Part shown: positions 1 through 6,355 of the stretch, piece by piece | Layout: every line of letters starts with the position of its first letter | How positions within the stretch are numbered: position 1 is the first letter of the stretch | NCBI GenBank assembly: GCA_003641785.1 | Contig: QNAO01000039.1 | Coordinates: 1-7,500 of the forward strand | Source of the DNA: Thermotogae bacterium | Lineage (GTDB): Bacteria > Thermotogota > Thermotogae > Thermotogales > DSM-5069 | Direction of reading: 5' to 3' | DNA length: 7,500 nt | Notes under the pieces: model-generated | Seen by the model: the letters and a program-made list of their open reading frames with translations, nothing else | Database searches by the model: none | What the model was told of the DNA's origin: nothing | Made by a program: the position numbers and the translations under genes

Positions 1-578
1 AGTCGTCCAAGACACAGAGGCCTGAAACCGTGTGGATCTCGTACTGCGATTAATTTGTCCTCTGTCATAATAATGAGAGAAAACGAACCTTCCAGCTTCA
101 TCATCGCTTTCTGCAGAGCTTCAATCAAATTGGCGCTGTAGCTGATTTCTCTGGATATCGTTGCCGCGATTATTTCACTGTCTGTCGTTGTTTGAAATAT
201 GAACCCGTGCTCTTGAAGTTCCTTTCTAAGTGCGGATGCGTTCACCAGATTTCCATTGTGAGCAATCGACATTTGTCCTTTGCTGTAACCGAAGACAAGT
301 GGTTGAGAGTTCTCTACAGTGTTATCTCCAGTTGTGGAGTAACGAACATGACCCATACCAATACTTCCAACGAGTTTCTTCAGTTCAAGTTCGCTGAAAA
401 CTTCTGAAACAAGGCCCAAACCTTTGTGGCACTTTATTGATCTACCATTACTGACGGCTATTCCGGCGCTCTCTTGGCCTCTGTGCTGAAGTGCGAGCAG
501 TCCGAAATAAATTGTGGTTGAAATAGATATCTCGTTTCCAGTTGTGTATATTCCCAGAAGACCACATGCTTCTTTCAT
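1..578 (-). CDS. purF: Amidophosphoribosyltransferase, N-terminal part (3' end beyond window)
   Basis: This enzyme makes 5-phosphoribosylamine from PRPP and glutamine, the first committed step of purine synthesis. The 192 visible residues are the N-terminal Ntn-hydrolase glutaminase domain; the phosphoribosyltransferase domain lies past position 1. Visible motifs are [11 protein letters not shown] (about 30-40), GHVRYSTTG (76-84), HNGNLVN (107-113), TDSE (132-135) and DPHGFRPL (181-188). The protein starts [10 protein letters not shown], so the catalytic Cys is residue 5. A four-residue propeptide would have to be removed to expose it, as known for the longer propeptide of Bacillus-type PurF. 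The ATG start shares an ATGA overlap with the purL stop, and an AAGGA lies about 11 nt upstream inside purL, which suggests translational coupling. The frame is open to the window edge. Family assignment is secure. Confidence 0.96.
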   Translation of the reverse strand, partial: MKEACGLLGIYTTGNEISISTTIYFGLLALQHRGQESAGIAVSNGRSIKCHKGLGLVSEVFSELELKKLVGSIGMGHVRYSTTGDNTVENSQPLVFGYSKGQMSIAHNGNLVNASALRKELQEHGFIFQTTTDSEIIAATISREISYSANLIEALQKAMMKLEGSFSLIIMTEDKLIAVRDPHGFRPLCLGR

Positions 579-2773
579 TGAGCAGATATCCTTCTTTCAA
601 GTGAATTTTCATAGACATCAATCACTTCATCAAGTGGTAAATCGATAACGACTGAAGAGTTAAAAGCAAGTGTCATTCGTGATTCACACACCGTGCCAAT
701 CACAGTGATTCTTATCTGCATTTGTTCTGCTAAGAGCTTCAGAGTTTCCATATTTTTTGGTGAAACTGATACAACTATTCTGGACGGAGACTCTCCAAAA
801 AGTGCCGCATCGAGATTTTTGCAGTTAATATTGCCTTTGAATCCCTTCTTACCAATCACACAGCATTCGGCAAGAGCCACTGCGAGACCACCCAACGACA
901 CATCATGAGCAGATTTGACAACGCCTTCTCTAACGGCTCTCAAACACAACTGCTGGATTTTCTTTTCTTGAAGCAAGTTGATCTTTGGAGGTTTCCCTGC
1001 TTTTACATCGTGAATATATCTGAGGTATTCACTTGCTTCTGTTGAACCTTGAACCTCCCCAAGAAGAACCACGATGTCTCCATTATCTTTGAATCCTGTT
1101 TCACAGCGCTCATTTATATTCTCAAGAAGACCTATCATTCCAATAACTGGCGTTGGAAAAATTGTCCTTTGCGGGCTCTCATTGTAAAAACTGACGTTTC
1201 CACTGACAACGGGTATTCCAAGAAATTCGGCGGCTTGAGATATACCTTCTACACATTGTTCAACCTGATAAAAGATTTCAGGATCTTCAGGATTTCCAAA
1301 GTTCAGGCAGTCGGTAATTGCTATCGGTTCAGCCCCTGTTACCACGATGTTTCGCGCGGCTTCCGCAACTGCTTGCTTTCCTCCTTCCAACGGATCAAGA
1401 TAACAGTACAAGGAATTGCAATCTGTTGTCAGAGCTATTCCCTTCGAGGTACCTTTGATTCTGATAACGGCGGCGTCTGATCCGGGCTTCACAACGGTAT
1501 TGGTGCCTACTCTGTGATCGTACTGCTCAAATACCCATCTTTTACTTGAAAGATTTGGTGAGCCGAGTAGCTTTAAGAAGATCTTTTCAGGATTCTCGTT
1601 GATGCCTGTGTTGACAGAAACAGCGGTTTTCTTGAGATAAGATGGCTGTGAAGATTCTCGCTTTACTTCTGGAACGCCCTCAGTTAACGATTTTGCAGGG
1701 ACTTGTGCAACCTTGACGCCCTCTTTTCTAACTGTGATCATGCCGTCATTGGTAACTGTCCCTATTTTCACCGCGTGAAGATCCCACTTTGCAAATATTT
1801 TTGAAACTTCTTCTTCATAACCCCTTTTGACTATGAGAAGCATTCTTTCCTGTGATTCAGAAAGCATGATCTCATACGGACTCATGTCTTCTTCTCTCTG
1901 AGGAACAAGAGAGATGTCTATGTCCATTCCCGTTCCGGCCCTTGCCGCAGCCTCGCAGCATGCTGAGGTTAAACCAGCGGCCCCCAGATCTTGAACACCT
2001 AAGACAAAATCCTTCTTTGAAGCTTCAAGACAGGCTTCAATTAGAAGTTTTTCCATAAAGGGATCCCCTACTTGAACGGAGGGTCTTTTGCTCTCAGAAT
2101 CTTCGGATAGCTCTTCAGACGCGAAGGATGCGCCATGAATGCCATCTCTTCCTGTTGAGGAACCAACGAGCATTACAGAGTTACCCACTCCCACGGCTTT
2201 TGCAAGCTTTATATCTTTCTTGTTGGCCACACCAACGCACATGACGTTCACAAGTGGATTATCACGATAACACGAGTCGAAATACACCTCTCCCCCAACC
2301 GTTGGAATGCCAACGCAGTTTCCGTAATGAGATATTCCCGATACCACGCCGCTGAAAAGATACTTGACCCTTGGTTCATCAAGCTCTCCAAAACGTAGCG
2401 AGTCGAGTAAAGCCAGCGGTCTTGCTCCCATTGCAAAGATGTCCCTTATTATGCCTCCAACTCCTGTGGCAGCTCCTTGAAATGGTTCCACAGCCGATGG
2501 GTGATTGTGGCTCTCTATTTTGAGCACAGCTACCAAATTATCTCCAATATCCACGATTCCAGCGTTTTCGCCCGGTCCTTGGATTACCCTTTTTCCCGTG
2601 GTTGGAAATCTCTTCAAAACTCGTTTTGAATTCTTATAACTGCAGTGCTCAGACCACATCGCTCCATACATTCCAAGTTCTACATTATTGGGATCTCTTC
2701 CAAGAATTTCGGTGATTCTCTGATATTCCTCTGTTGAGAGCCCGTGCAATTTGAGTTCAGTTTCTGCTATCAC
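575..2773 (-). CDS. purL: Phosphoribosylformylglycinamidine synthase subunit PurL (FGAM synthetase)
   Basis: This is the ATP-dependent synthetase subunit that converts FGAR plus ammonia, delivered by PurQ, into FGAM. Numbered from the GTG start, it shows MWSEHCSYK (39-47, with the His equivalent to the proposed catalytic His of T. maritima PurL), KIESHNHPS (85-93), TGVGGIIRD (103-111) and TVGGEVYFD (158-166). Further on are [32 protein letters not shown] and, near the C-terminus, [14 protein letters not shown]. This is the two-repeat AIRS-like architecture of small, Bacillus-type PurL. The length is about 732 aa, normal for that type. I chose GTG at 2773 because GGAGGT sits 6 nt upstream. An in-frame ATG at 2779 directly abuts that motif, and a TTG at 2791 has no ribosome binding site. 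The gene overlaps purQ by 17 nt and purF by 4 nt. Confidence 0.96.
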   Translation of the reverse strand: MIAETELKLHGLSTEEYQRITEILGRDPNNVELGMYGAMWSEHCSYKNSKRVLKRFPTTGKRVIQGPGENAGIVDIGDNLVAVLKIESHNHPSAVEPFQGAATGVGGIIRDIFAMGARPLALLDSLRFGELDEPRVKYLFSGVVSGISHYGNCVGIPTVGGEVYFDSCYRDNPLVNVMCVGVANKKDIKLAKAVGVGNSVMLVGSSTGRDGIHGASFASEELSEDSESKRPSVQVGDPFMEKLLIEACLEASKKDFVLGVQDLGAAGLTSACCEAAARAGTGMDIDISLVPQREEDMSPYEIMLSESQERMLLIVKRGYEEEVSKIFAKWDLHAVKIGTVTNDGMITVRKEGVKVAQVPAKSLTEGVPEVKRESSQPSYLKKTAVSVNTGINENPEKIFLKLLGSPNLSSKRWVFEQYDHRVGTNTVVKPGSDAAVIRIKGTSKGIALTTDCNSLYCYLDPLEGGKQAVAEAARNIVVTGAEPIAITDCLNFGNPEDPEIFYQVEQCVEGISQAAEFLGIPVVSGNVSFYNESPQRTIFPTPVIGMIGLLENINERCETGFKDNGDIVVLLGEVQGSTEASEYLRYIHDVKAGKPPKINLLQEKKIQQLCLRAVREGVVKSAHDVSLGGLAVALAECCVIGKKGFKGNINCKNLDAALFGESPSRIVVSVSPKNMETLKLLAEQMQIRITVIGTVCESRMTLAFNSSVVIDLPLDEVIDVYENSLERRISAQ

Positions 2774-3476
2774 AGGCATACCTCCGTTCAAAATAGGTGA
2801 TTATAGATTCAAAGATCCTTTTTCCATCTGCAGATCCAAGGATTTCTTCGGAGCATCTCTCGGGGTGAGGCATCAATCCCAGGATATTTCCCTCAACGTT
2901 GCAAATTCCCGCTATGTTTTTCACAGACCCATTTGGATTACTATTTTCATTGATTTCACCTCGTTCGTCGCAGTAGCAGAAAACGATTTGACTATTCTGC
3001 TCAAGCTCGTCAAGAGTTTCATTATCGGCGTAGTAATTTCCGTCAGCGTGGGCGATGTTCATTTTGACGACCTCGCCCTTTTCATAAAGTGCTGTAAAAG
3101 GACTGTCGTTGTTCATTACTTTGATGTACACGTCATGACAGTGAAATTTGAGATCGATGTTTTTCAACAGCGCTCCGGGAAGAAGGTTTGCCTCAACGAG
3201 TATCTGAAATCCATTGCATATTCCCAACACGAGTTTTCCGATTTTAGCAGCCTTTTTAACGCTTTTCATAACAGGCGAGAATCTGGCTATCGCACCTGGT
3301 CTAAGGTAGTCTCCATATGAAAATCCACCGGGTAGAACTATCAAATCAAAATCATCGTCAAAGAACGTGTCTTTATGAAAAATCATGTCTGTGGATTGTC
3401 CCATAACACTCTTAAGAACGTGGTAGCAGTCCTGATCACAGTTAGAACCCGGAAAGGTGACCACGCCGCATTTCAT
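2757..3476 (-). CDS. purQ: Phosphoribosylformylglycinamidine synthase glutaminase subunit PurQ
   Basis: This class I (triad) glutamine amidotransferase subunit hydrolyses glutamine and supplies ammonia to PurL in the PurS-PurQ-PurL complex. The 239 residues start with [12 protein letters not shown] (5-16), a PurQ hallmark. [15 protein letters not shown] follows (about 48-62), then the nucleophile elbow LGICNGFQ with Cys87, and near the end [10 protein letters not shown] with His204 and Glu206 completing the triad. The length is close to, or slightly above, the roughly 225 aa usual for stand-alone PurQ. The ATG at 3476 forms an ATGA overlap with the purS stop, and GGAGG lies 7 nt upstream inside purS. 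The 3' end overlaps purL by 17 nt. The four-gene purS-Q-L-F overlap chain fits equimolar, co-translated subunits. Confidence 0.97.
   Translation of the reverse strand: MKCGVVTFPGSNCDQDCYHVLKSVMGQSTDMIFHKDTFFDDDFDLIVLPGGFSYGDYLRPGAIARFSPVMKSVKKAAKIGKLVLGICNGFQILVEANLLPGALLKNIDLKFHCHDVYIKVMNNDSPFTALYEKGEVVKMNIAHADGNYYADNETLDELEQNSQIVFCYCDERGEINENSNPNGSVKNIAGICNVEGNILGLMPHPERCSEEILGSADGKRIFESIITYFERRYACDSRN
2780..2785 (-). promoter_or_regulatory. Ribosome binding site of purL, decides its start
   Basis: The minus strand reads GGAGGT, then ATGCCT, then GTG. The optimal 6-nt spacing favours GTG at 2773 over the ATG at 2779, which touches the motif, and over the TTG at 2791, which lies upstream of it. 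The site is inside the purQ 3' end, so terminating ribosomes would pass over it. Confidence 0.75.
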
Positions 3477-3724
3477 CTTGTTTCCTCCACAGTGTCGATG
3501 CTGTATGTTTCCACAACAGGATTCGAAAGCAGTTTTTCACACATTTGTGCCACCCTTTTTCGGGCTGCTTCTCTGTCGCTTGTTTTCAGAGATAACGTGA
3601 AAACCTTTCCTACACGGACATCGTCAACTTCGTCATATCCAAGGTGTTGAAGAGCGTTTTTCACTGTTTTTCCCTGTGGGTCAAGAACTCCTTCTTTGAA
3701 AAAGACCTCAACTTTGACTTTCAT
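3473..3724 (-). CDS. purS: Phosphoribosylformylglycinamidine synthase subunit PurS
   Basis: PurS is the small structural subunit that bridges PurQ and PurL in bacterial three-part FGAM synthetases. The 83-residue product has the family pattern: an N-terminal strand ([11 protein letters not shown]), then [16 protein letters not shown] (about 15-30), then [13 protein letters not shown] (about 34-46), and a helix ([16 protein letters not shown]) leading to [10 protein letters not shown] near the end. Its length is typical, since PurS is usually about 80-85 aa. A strong AGGAGG precedes the ATG at about 8 nt and partly overlaps the purC stop region. The 13-nt space to purC is the only non-overlapping junction inside the purine operon. 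Its presence confirms that PurL is the small type that needs separate PurS and PurQ. Confidence 0.96.
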   Translation of the reverse strand: MKVKVEVFFKEGVLDPQGKTVKNALQHLGYDEVDDVRVGKVFTLSLKTSDREAARKRVAQMCEKLLSNPVVETYSIDTVEETR

Positions 3725-3737
3725 TTACTGTTCCTCC

Positions 3738-4442
3738 TCATTTGCTGATTCTTTCGAGGATTTCAAGATATGCTTGTTCTATGTCTCCAAGATCTCTTCT
3801 GAATCTGTCTTTATCGAGTTTTTTCATTGTTTTGGCATCCCAAAAACGGCATGTGTCTGGTGATATTTCATCTGCCAGAAGAATCTCATCTCCGAATCTG
3901 CCGTATTCAAGTTTGAAATCGACGAGCAATATATCCTTAGACGCAAAGAAATCTCTGAGGATCTCATTGACTTTTAAAGATGTCTTTTCGATGTAGTCAA
4001 TTTCCTCTCTTGTTGCCAGTCCAAGTGCAAGAGCGTGGTACCTATTCATCATGGGGTCGCCAAGCTCGTCATTCTTGTAGCTGAATTCCAGCACAGGCTC
4101 ATGAAGGCGCTTCCCCTCCTCAATTCCAAAGCGCTTTGCCATACTGCCAGCAACGATGTTTCTGACAATCACTTCAAGTGGGATAATCTCAACTGCTCTC
4201 ACCAACATATTTCTGTCATTCAAAATTTTCACGAAATGTGTTTTGACTCCACTGCTTTCAAGAAGTTCGAAAAGCGCTGCCGAAACCCTATTGTTAATTT
4301 TTCCTTTGTCGTGAATAGATCCTTTCTTCTGCCCATTGAATGCAGTTGCATCGTCTTTGAACTCCATGATTCTCAATTGTGAATCCTGGGTTTCGAATAT
4401 TTTCTTGGCTTTCCCTTCGTATAGAAGCTTTATTGCTTGCAT
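3738..4442 (-). CDS. purC: SAICAR synthetase (phosphoribosylaminoimidazole-succinocarboxamide synthase)
   Basis: This enzyme joins aspartate to CAIR with ATP to form SAICAR. The 234-residue length is standard for single-domain bacterial PurC. Visible motifs are LLYEGKAKKIF (6-16, nucleotide-binding glycine-rich region), KDDATAFNGQKK (29-40), KGKINNRVSAALFELL (46-61), EVIVRNIVAGS (90-100), NDELGDPMMN (124-133), LVDFKLEYGRFG (173-184) and DEISPDTCRFWD (191-202). The start ATG at 4442 lies inside purE, with a 13-nt overlap. A GGAGG sits about 10 nt upstream within the purE coding sequence. PurC uses the product of the neighbouring PurE, so the two consecutive steps are adjacent here. Confidence 0.97.
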   Translation of the reverse strand: MQAIKLLYEGKAKKIFETQDSQLRIMEFKDDATAFNGQKKGSIHDKGKINNRVSAALFELLESSGVKTHFVKILNDRNMLVRAVEIIPLEVIVRNIVAGSMAKRFGIEEGKRLHEPVLEFSYKNDELGDPMMNRYHALALGLATREEIDYIEKTSLKVNEILRDFFASKDILLVDFKLEYGRFGDEILLADEISPDTCRFWDAKTMKKLDKDRFRRDLGDIEQAYLEILERISK

Positions 4443-4933
4443 CTTTTTTCAACCTCCCTTTTTATTTGCTCGTTCTTTGCTTTTACCCTTTGGTTCATCC
4501 TTTTGCGGTACGCTTTCAGCTTGCTTCTCAGTTTTTCTTCGTTGAGGGAAAGTATTTCTATCGCGAGGAGAGCGGCATTTTTCGCTCCGTCGACAGCGGT
4601 GGTTGCCACTGGAATGCCCGGTGGCATTTGTACAATTGACAACAACGCGTCGATTCCATCGAAAGAGGCGCTGATCGGCACTCCTATAACCGGAATGGTT
4701 GTGAATGCCGCGATGAATCCTGGCAGATGAGCAGCCTTTCCAGCACCAGCTATCACTATCTTTATTCCTCTTTTTTCAAGAGATTTAGAAAATTCAGCGG
4801 TTTCTTCAGGTGTGCGGTGGGCAGACAGAACGCGCACTTCGTACTCCACTTCGAATTCTTCAAGTGTAGCGATCGCTTTCATCATTACTGGAAGATCACT
4901 GTCACTTCCCATAACAACAGCTATTTGTGGCAT
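4430..4933 (-). CDS. purE: N5-carboxyaminoimidazole ribonucleotide mutase, class I PurE
   Basis: PurE rearranges N5-CAIR to CAIR. The 167-residue protein shows VVMGSDSDLP (6-15), LSAHRTPE (36-43), IAGAGKAAHLPGFIAA (61-76), GVPIS (84-88) and SIVQMPPGIPVAT (99-111). The SAHRTP and AAHLPG motifs, with His39 and His69, resemble class I enzymes, which use N5-CAIR made by PurK. No purK is next to it in this window. After the core (about residue 130) comes a highly charged, Lys/Arg-rich helical tail of about 37 aa. It is the first gene behind the purine riboswitch leader. Its ATG at 4933 has AGGAGGG 5 nt upstream, the best ribosome binding site of the operon. Confidence 0.96.
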   Translation of the reverse strand: MPQIAVVMGSDSDLPVMMKAIATLEEFEVEYEVRVLSAHRTPEETAEFSKSLEKRGIKIVIAGAGKAAHLPGFIAAFTTIPVIGVPISASFDGIDALLSIVQMPPGIPVATTAVDGAKNAALLAIEILSLNEEKLRSKLKAYRKRMNQRVKAKNEQIKREVEKRCKQ

Positions 4934-4938
4934 ACAAT

Positions 4939-4945
4939 CCCTCCT
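4939..4945 (-). promoter_or_regulatory. Ribosome binding site of purE
   Basis: The minus strand reads AGGAGGG, then ATTGT, then ATG. The site directly follows the U-rich tract of the riboswitch terminator and is not inside its stem. Control therefore looks transcriptional rather than by ribosome-site masking. Confidence 0.8.
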
Positions 4946-4980
4946 AAAAATAGAAAAATGGTAGAGAAGTCTCTACCATT
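4946..4980 (-). terminator. Riboswitch-controlled intrinsic terminator upstream of purE
   Basis: On the minus strand, AATGGTAGAG (4980-4971) and CTCTACCATT (4966-4957) form a perfect 10-bp stem around a 4-nt ACTT loop. It is followed by TTTTCTATTTTT, a two-part U tract. It sits between the aptamer and the purE ribosome binding site, so as a constitutive terminator it would silence the pur operon. That location implies attenuation. Its 5' arm plus loop is perfectly complementary to aptamer segment 5030-5041. Confidence 0.9.
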
Positions 4981-5041
4981 GGCAAGCAAAAAATCTATCC
5001 CTTGTAGCCAGGACAGTTTACGGCTGTCCGGTAGAGACTTC
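4966..5041 (-). promoter_or_regulatory. Predicted antiterminator pairing (aptamer J2/3 with terminator 5' arm)
   Basis: RNA segment GAAGUCUCUACC (5041-5030), covering the end of P2, J2/3 and the first P3 bases, is the exact reverse complement of GGUAGAGACUUC (4977-4966). That second segment contains most of the terminator 5' arm, its loop and the first base of the 3' arm. The 12-bp helix excludes both the folded aptamer and the terminator. Ligand that holds J2/3 in the binding pocket should release the terminator arm and stop transcription. The pairing is seen directly; the switching mechanism is inferred. Confidence 0.8.
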
Positions 5042-5070
5042 CGAGCCTTATTCTCGGAATTATACAAGGG
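4999..5070 (-). promoter_or_regulatory. Purine riboswitch aptamer, predicted guanine/hypoxanthine type
   Basis: Transcribed from the minus strand, this forms the three-way junction of the purine riboswitch family. P1 is CCCUUGUA (5070-5063) with UACAAGGG (5006-4999), 8 bp. UAUAAU is in the P1/J1-2 region. P2 is CCGAG/CUCGG (5057-5053, 5045-5041) with loop AAUAAGG. J2/3 reads AAGUCUCUACC. P3 is GGACAG/CUGUCC (5029-5024, 5016-5011) with loop CCGUAAA. The GG of L2 can pair with the CC of L3 as in the known kissing loops. The base just before the 3' strand of P1 (position 5007) is C in RNA, the equivalent of C74, which marks guanine rather than adenine specificity. The 3' junction reads UGGC instead of the usual short GAC-like run, so it is slightly unusual. 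Fold and position before purE make the call strong. Confidence 0.95.
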
Positions 5071-5074
5071 TGTT

Positions 5075-5091
5075 TTCCCCTAAAAGGGGAA
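5075..5091 (-). other. Small hairpin near the 5' end of the pur leader
   Basis: The minus strand reads TTCCCC, TTTTA, GGGGAA, a perfect 6-bp GC-rich stem with a 5-nt loop. It lies between the predicted transcription start and the aptamer P1. No U tract follows, so it is not a terminator. It may stabilise the 5' end of the transcript or be incidental. Confidence 0.5.
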
Positions 5092-5112
5092 GTTATTCAC
5101 TTTTCCAAACAC

Positions 5113-5141
5113 ATTCTATCATGATCTCTTTGACAATACAA
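5113..5141 (-). promoter_or_regulatory. Putative sigma-70-type promoter of the pur operon
   Basis: The minus strand has TTGTAT (5141-5136), a 17-nt spacer, then TAGAAT (5118-5113). The -10 box matches TATAAT at 5 of 6 positions; the -35 box matches only the TTG. A start would fall near 5106, giving a leader of about 170 nt that includes the whole riboswitch. It lies just after the pyrE terminator, in the only place an independent pur promoter could be. Confidence 0.55.
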
Positions 5142-5165
5142 GAGCCTATCAGAGTATTTAACTTT

Positions 5166-5190
5166 AGAAAAAGGGTAGCTTACGCTACCC
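5166..5190 (-). terminator. Intrinsic terminator after pyrE, end of the pyr operon
   Basis: The minus strand reads GGGTAGC, GTAA, GCTACCC, then TTTTTCT. The 7-bp stem has a stable tetraloop and a U tract, and its first base is the last base of the pyrE TAG stop. It separates the pyr transcript from the pur leader. Confidence 0.9.
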
Positions 5191-5750
5191 TAAGAACTTC
5201 TACTTCCAGGTTTTATCAGTGGAATTCCTGATTTGCACTGTGGACACTCATAAGGTTTGTAAACAACAAGATTCATCTCCACGAGGAATTCAAATGGCAT
5301 TTCAAATGGATTTCTTGAGGATCTGTTGATAATACTGGCAACGCAGCAAACTTCTGCACCCAAATTTCTCACTACTTCTATTACCTCTTTTACTGAACCT
5401 CCTGTTGTTGTGACATCCTCCACAATTGCAACTCTTTCACCTCTTTGAAGAGCGAAATTCCTTCGAAGTTTCATAACACCGCTTTCTCTTTCTGAAAACA
5501 GAGAACGAACTCGCAGGGATCTTGCGACGACGTAGGATAGAATAACACCCCCCATTGCGGGACCTATAACGACTTCTGGATTATACTTCTTTACTTTTTC
5601 CGCTATCAAATTCCCAATTAGATCACCATAAGAAGGGTTTTCAAAGAGTTTTGAGCACTGAACATAATGCGGAGAGTGATTTCCACTTGAAAGCAGGAAA
5701 TGACCCTGAAGAATAGCGCCCGATCTTTGCAAGATATCCTCAATTCTCAT
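5190..5750 (-). CDS. pyrE: Orotate phosphoribosyltransferase
   Basis: This enzyme joins orotate and PRPP to make OMP. The 186-residue product starts MRIEDILQRSGAI and contains HFLLSSGNHS (17-26), VIGPAMGGVILSY (61-73), the SERESGVMKLRR segment (86-97) and the PRPP-binding signature VAIVEDVTTTGGSV (107-120). The C-terminus carries ECPQCKSGIP (about 168-177), a CPxC tail of the kind I recall in Thermotoga and Thermus-type PyrE. The longer frame back to TTG at 5759 is less likely: the ATG at 5750 gives an ATGA overlap with the pyrF stop, has AGGAGG 11 nt upstream, and agrees with the remembered N-terminus of the T. maritima protein. It is the last gene of the operon, and its stop codon touches the terminator. 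Confidence 0.95.
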   Translation of the reverse strand: MRIEDILQRSGAILQGHFLLSSGNHSPHYVQCSKLFENPSYGDLIGNLIAEKVKKYNPEVVIGPAMGGVILSYVVARSLRVRSLFSERESGVMKLRRNFALQRGERVAIVEDVTTTGGSVKEVIEVVRNLGAEVCCVASIINRSSRNPFEMPFEFLVEMNLVVYKPYECPQCKSGIPLIKPGSRSS

Positions 5751-6355
5751 GAACCACAAAGCCTCCTTACTTCCTCGATCTTTGCCTTTGGATCGCTACT
5801 GAGATAAATTTCTCTTCCCAAGACGGCGTAGTCGGCTGCATCCTTTATTTCATCAAGTGTAACGGTATCCCTTTGATCAAACGAAGGAACGCTTATTCTT
5901 ATCCCCGGAACGAGGAAAGCCCCTCTTATCTTCTCACGAAGGGCTGTTGCCCATTTGCCTGGGAGGACGAAAGAGCCACCAAGGCTTTCTATTTTCTCTA
6001 TTGTTGTCATATAGTCTTTCATATTGCCAGGCTGAGATGTCAGTTTTATAACTGAAAAAACGTGTTTCGACGTATTCTCAACAGCGGCTCTAACAGATTC
6101 AATTCCGCAAAGACTATGAACAGTGAATCCGATCACGGATGGATGATCCCAGCTTTTTACCGATCTTGCCACTGTTGAGGGAATATCACAAAACTTGAGG
6201 TCAACAATTATTTTCAGGTCCATATCCGAGAGCCTGTCGAGCATTTTCTTCCCAAAGATAGCGAGATTGTGTCCAAACTTCACAACTTCGAAGCTTCCAT
6301 ATTTTTCAATAAACTCAAGTGGATCTTCCATATCGAGACTCAAAACAGGTATCAT
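5747..6355 (-). CDS. pyrF: Orotidine 5'-phosphate decarboxylase
   Basis: PyrF decarboxylates OMP to UMP, the last step of de novo pyrimidine synthesis. The 202-residue TIM-barrel protein shows LSLDMEDP (5-12, substrate Asp8), VVKFGHNL (24-31), the catalytic DLKFCDIPSTV (52-62, with Asp52, Lys54 and Asp57), GFTVH (76-80), LPGKW (131-135), VPGIR (149-153) and VLGREIY (178-184), which contacts the phosphate. Length and sequence closely resemble the short thermophile form that I remember from T. maritima. The ATG overlaps the pyrD stop as ATGA, with AAGGAGTG about 7 nt upstream. The 3' end overlaps the pyrE start in the same way. Confidence 0.97.
   Translation of the reverse strand: MIPVLSLDMEDPLEFIEKYGSFEVVKFGHNLAIFGKKMLDRLSDMDLKIIVDLKFCDIPSTVARSVKSWDHPSVIGFTVHSLCGIESVRAAVENTSKHVFSVIKLTSQPGNMKDYMTTIEKIESLGGSFVLPGKWATALREKIRGAFLVPGIRISVPSFDQRDTVTLDEIKDAADYAVLGREIYLSSDPKAKIEEVRRLCGS

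Noticed and set aside
1049..1480. Forward-strand open frame of 143 codons
   Set aside because: It lies entirely opposite the well-supported purL, has no family resemblance and no ribosome binding site logic. The same applies to the other forward frames, such as 2751-3320 opposite purQ.
2774..2791. PurL start at TTG 2791 or ATG 2779
   Set aside because: The TTG has no ribosome binding site, and the GGAGGT directly touches the ATG. GTG at 2773 has ideal spacing, though start choice cannot be settled from sequence alone.
4988..5006. P1 3' strand followed by a U run (4993-4988) as a second terminator
   Set aside because: The U run begins 5 nt after the P1 stem and the stem closes a three-way junction, so it does not resemble an intrinsic terminator. 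A far better one lies at 4946-4980.
5058..5066. TATAAT on the minus strand as a -10 box
   Set aside because: It is the conserved P1/J1-2 sequence of the purine aptamer, and the hexamer 17 nt upstream (CCTTTT) is not a -35 box.
5075..5091. GC hairpin as an intrinsic terminator for pyr read-through
   Set aside because: The downstream transcript is AAAACACC with no U tract; it is better seen as a leader hairpin.
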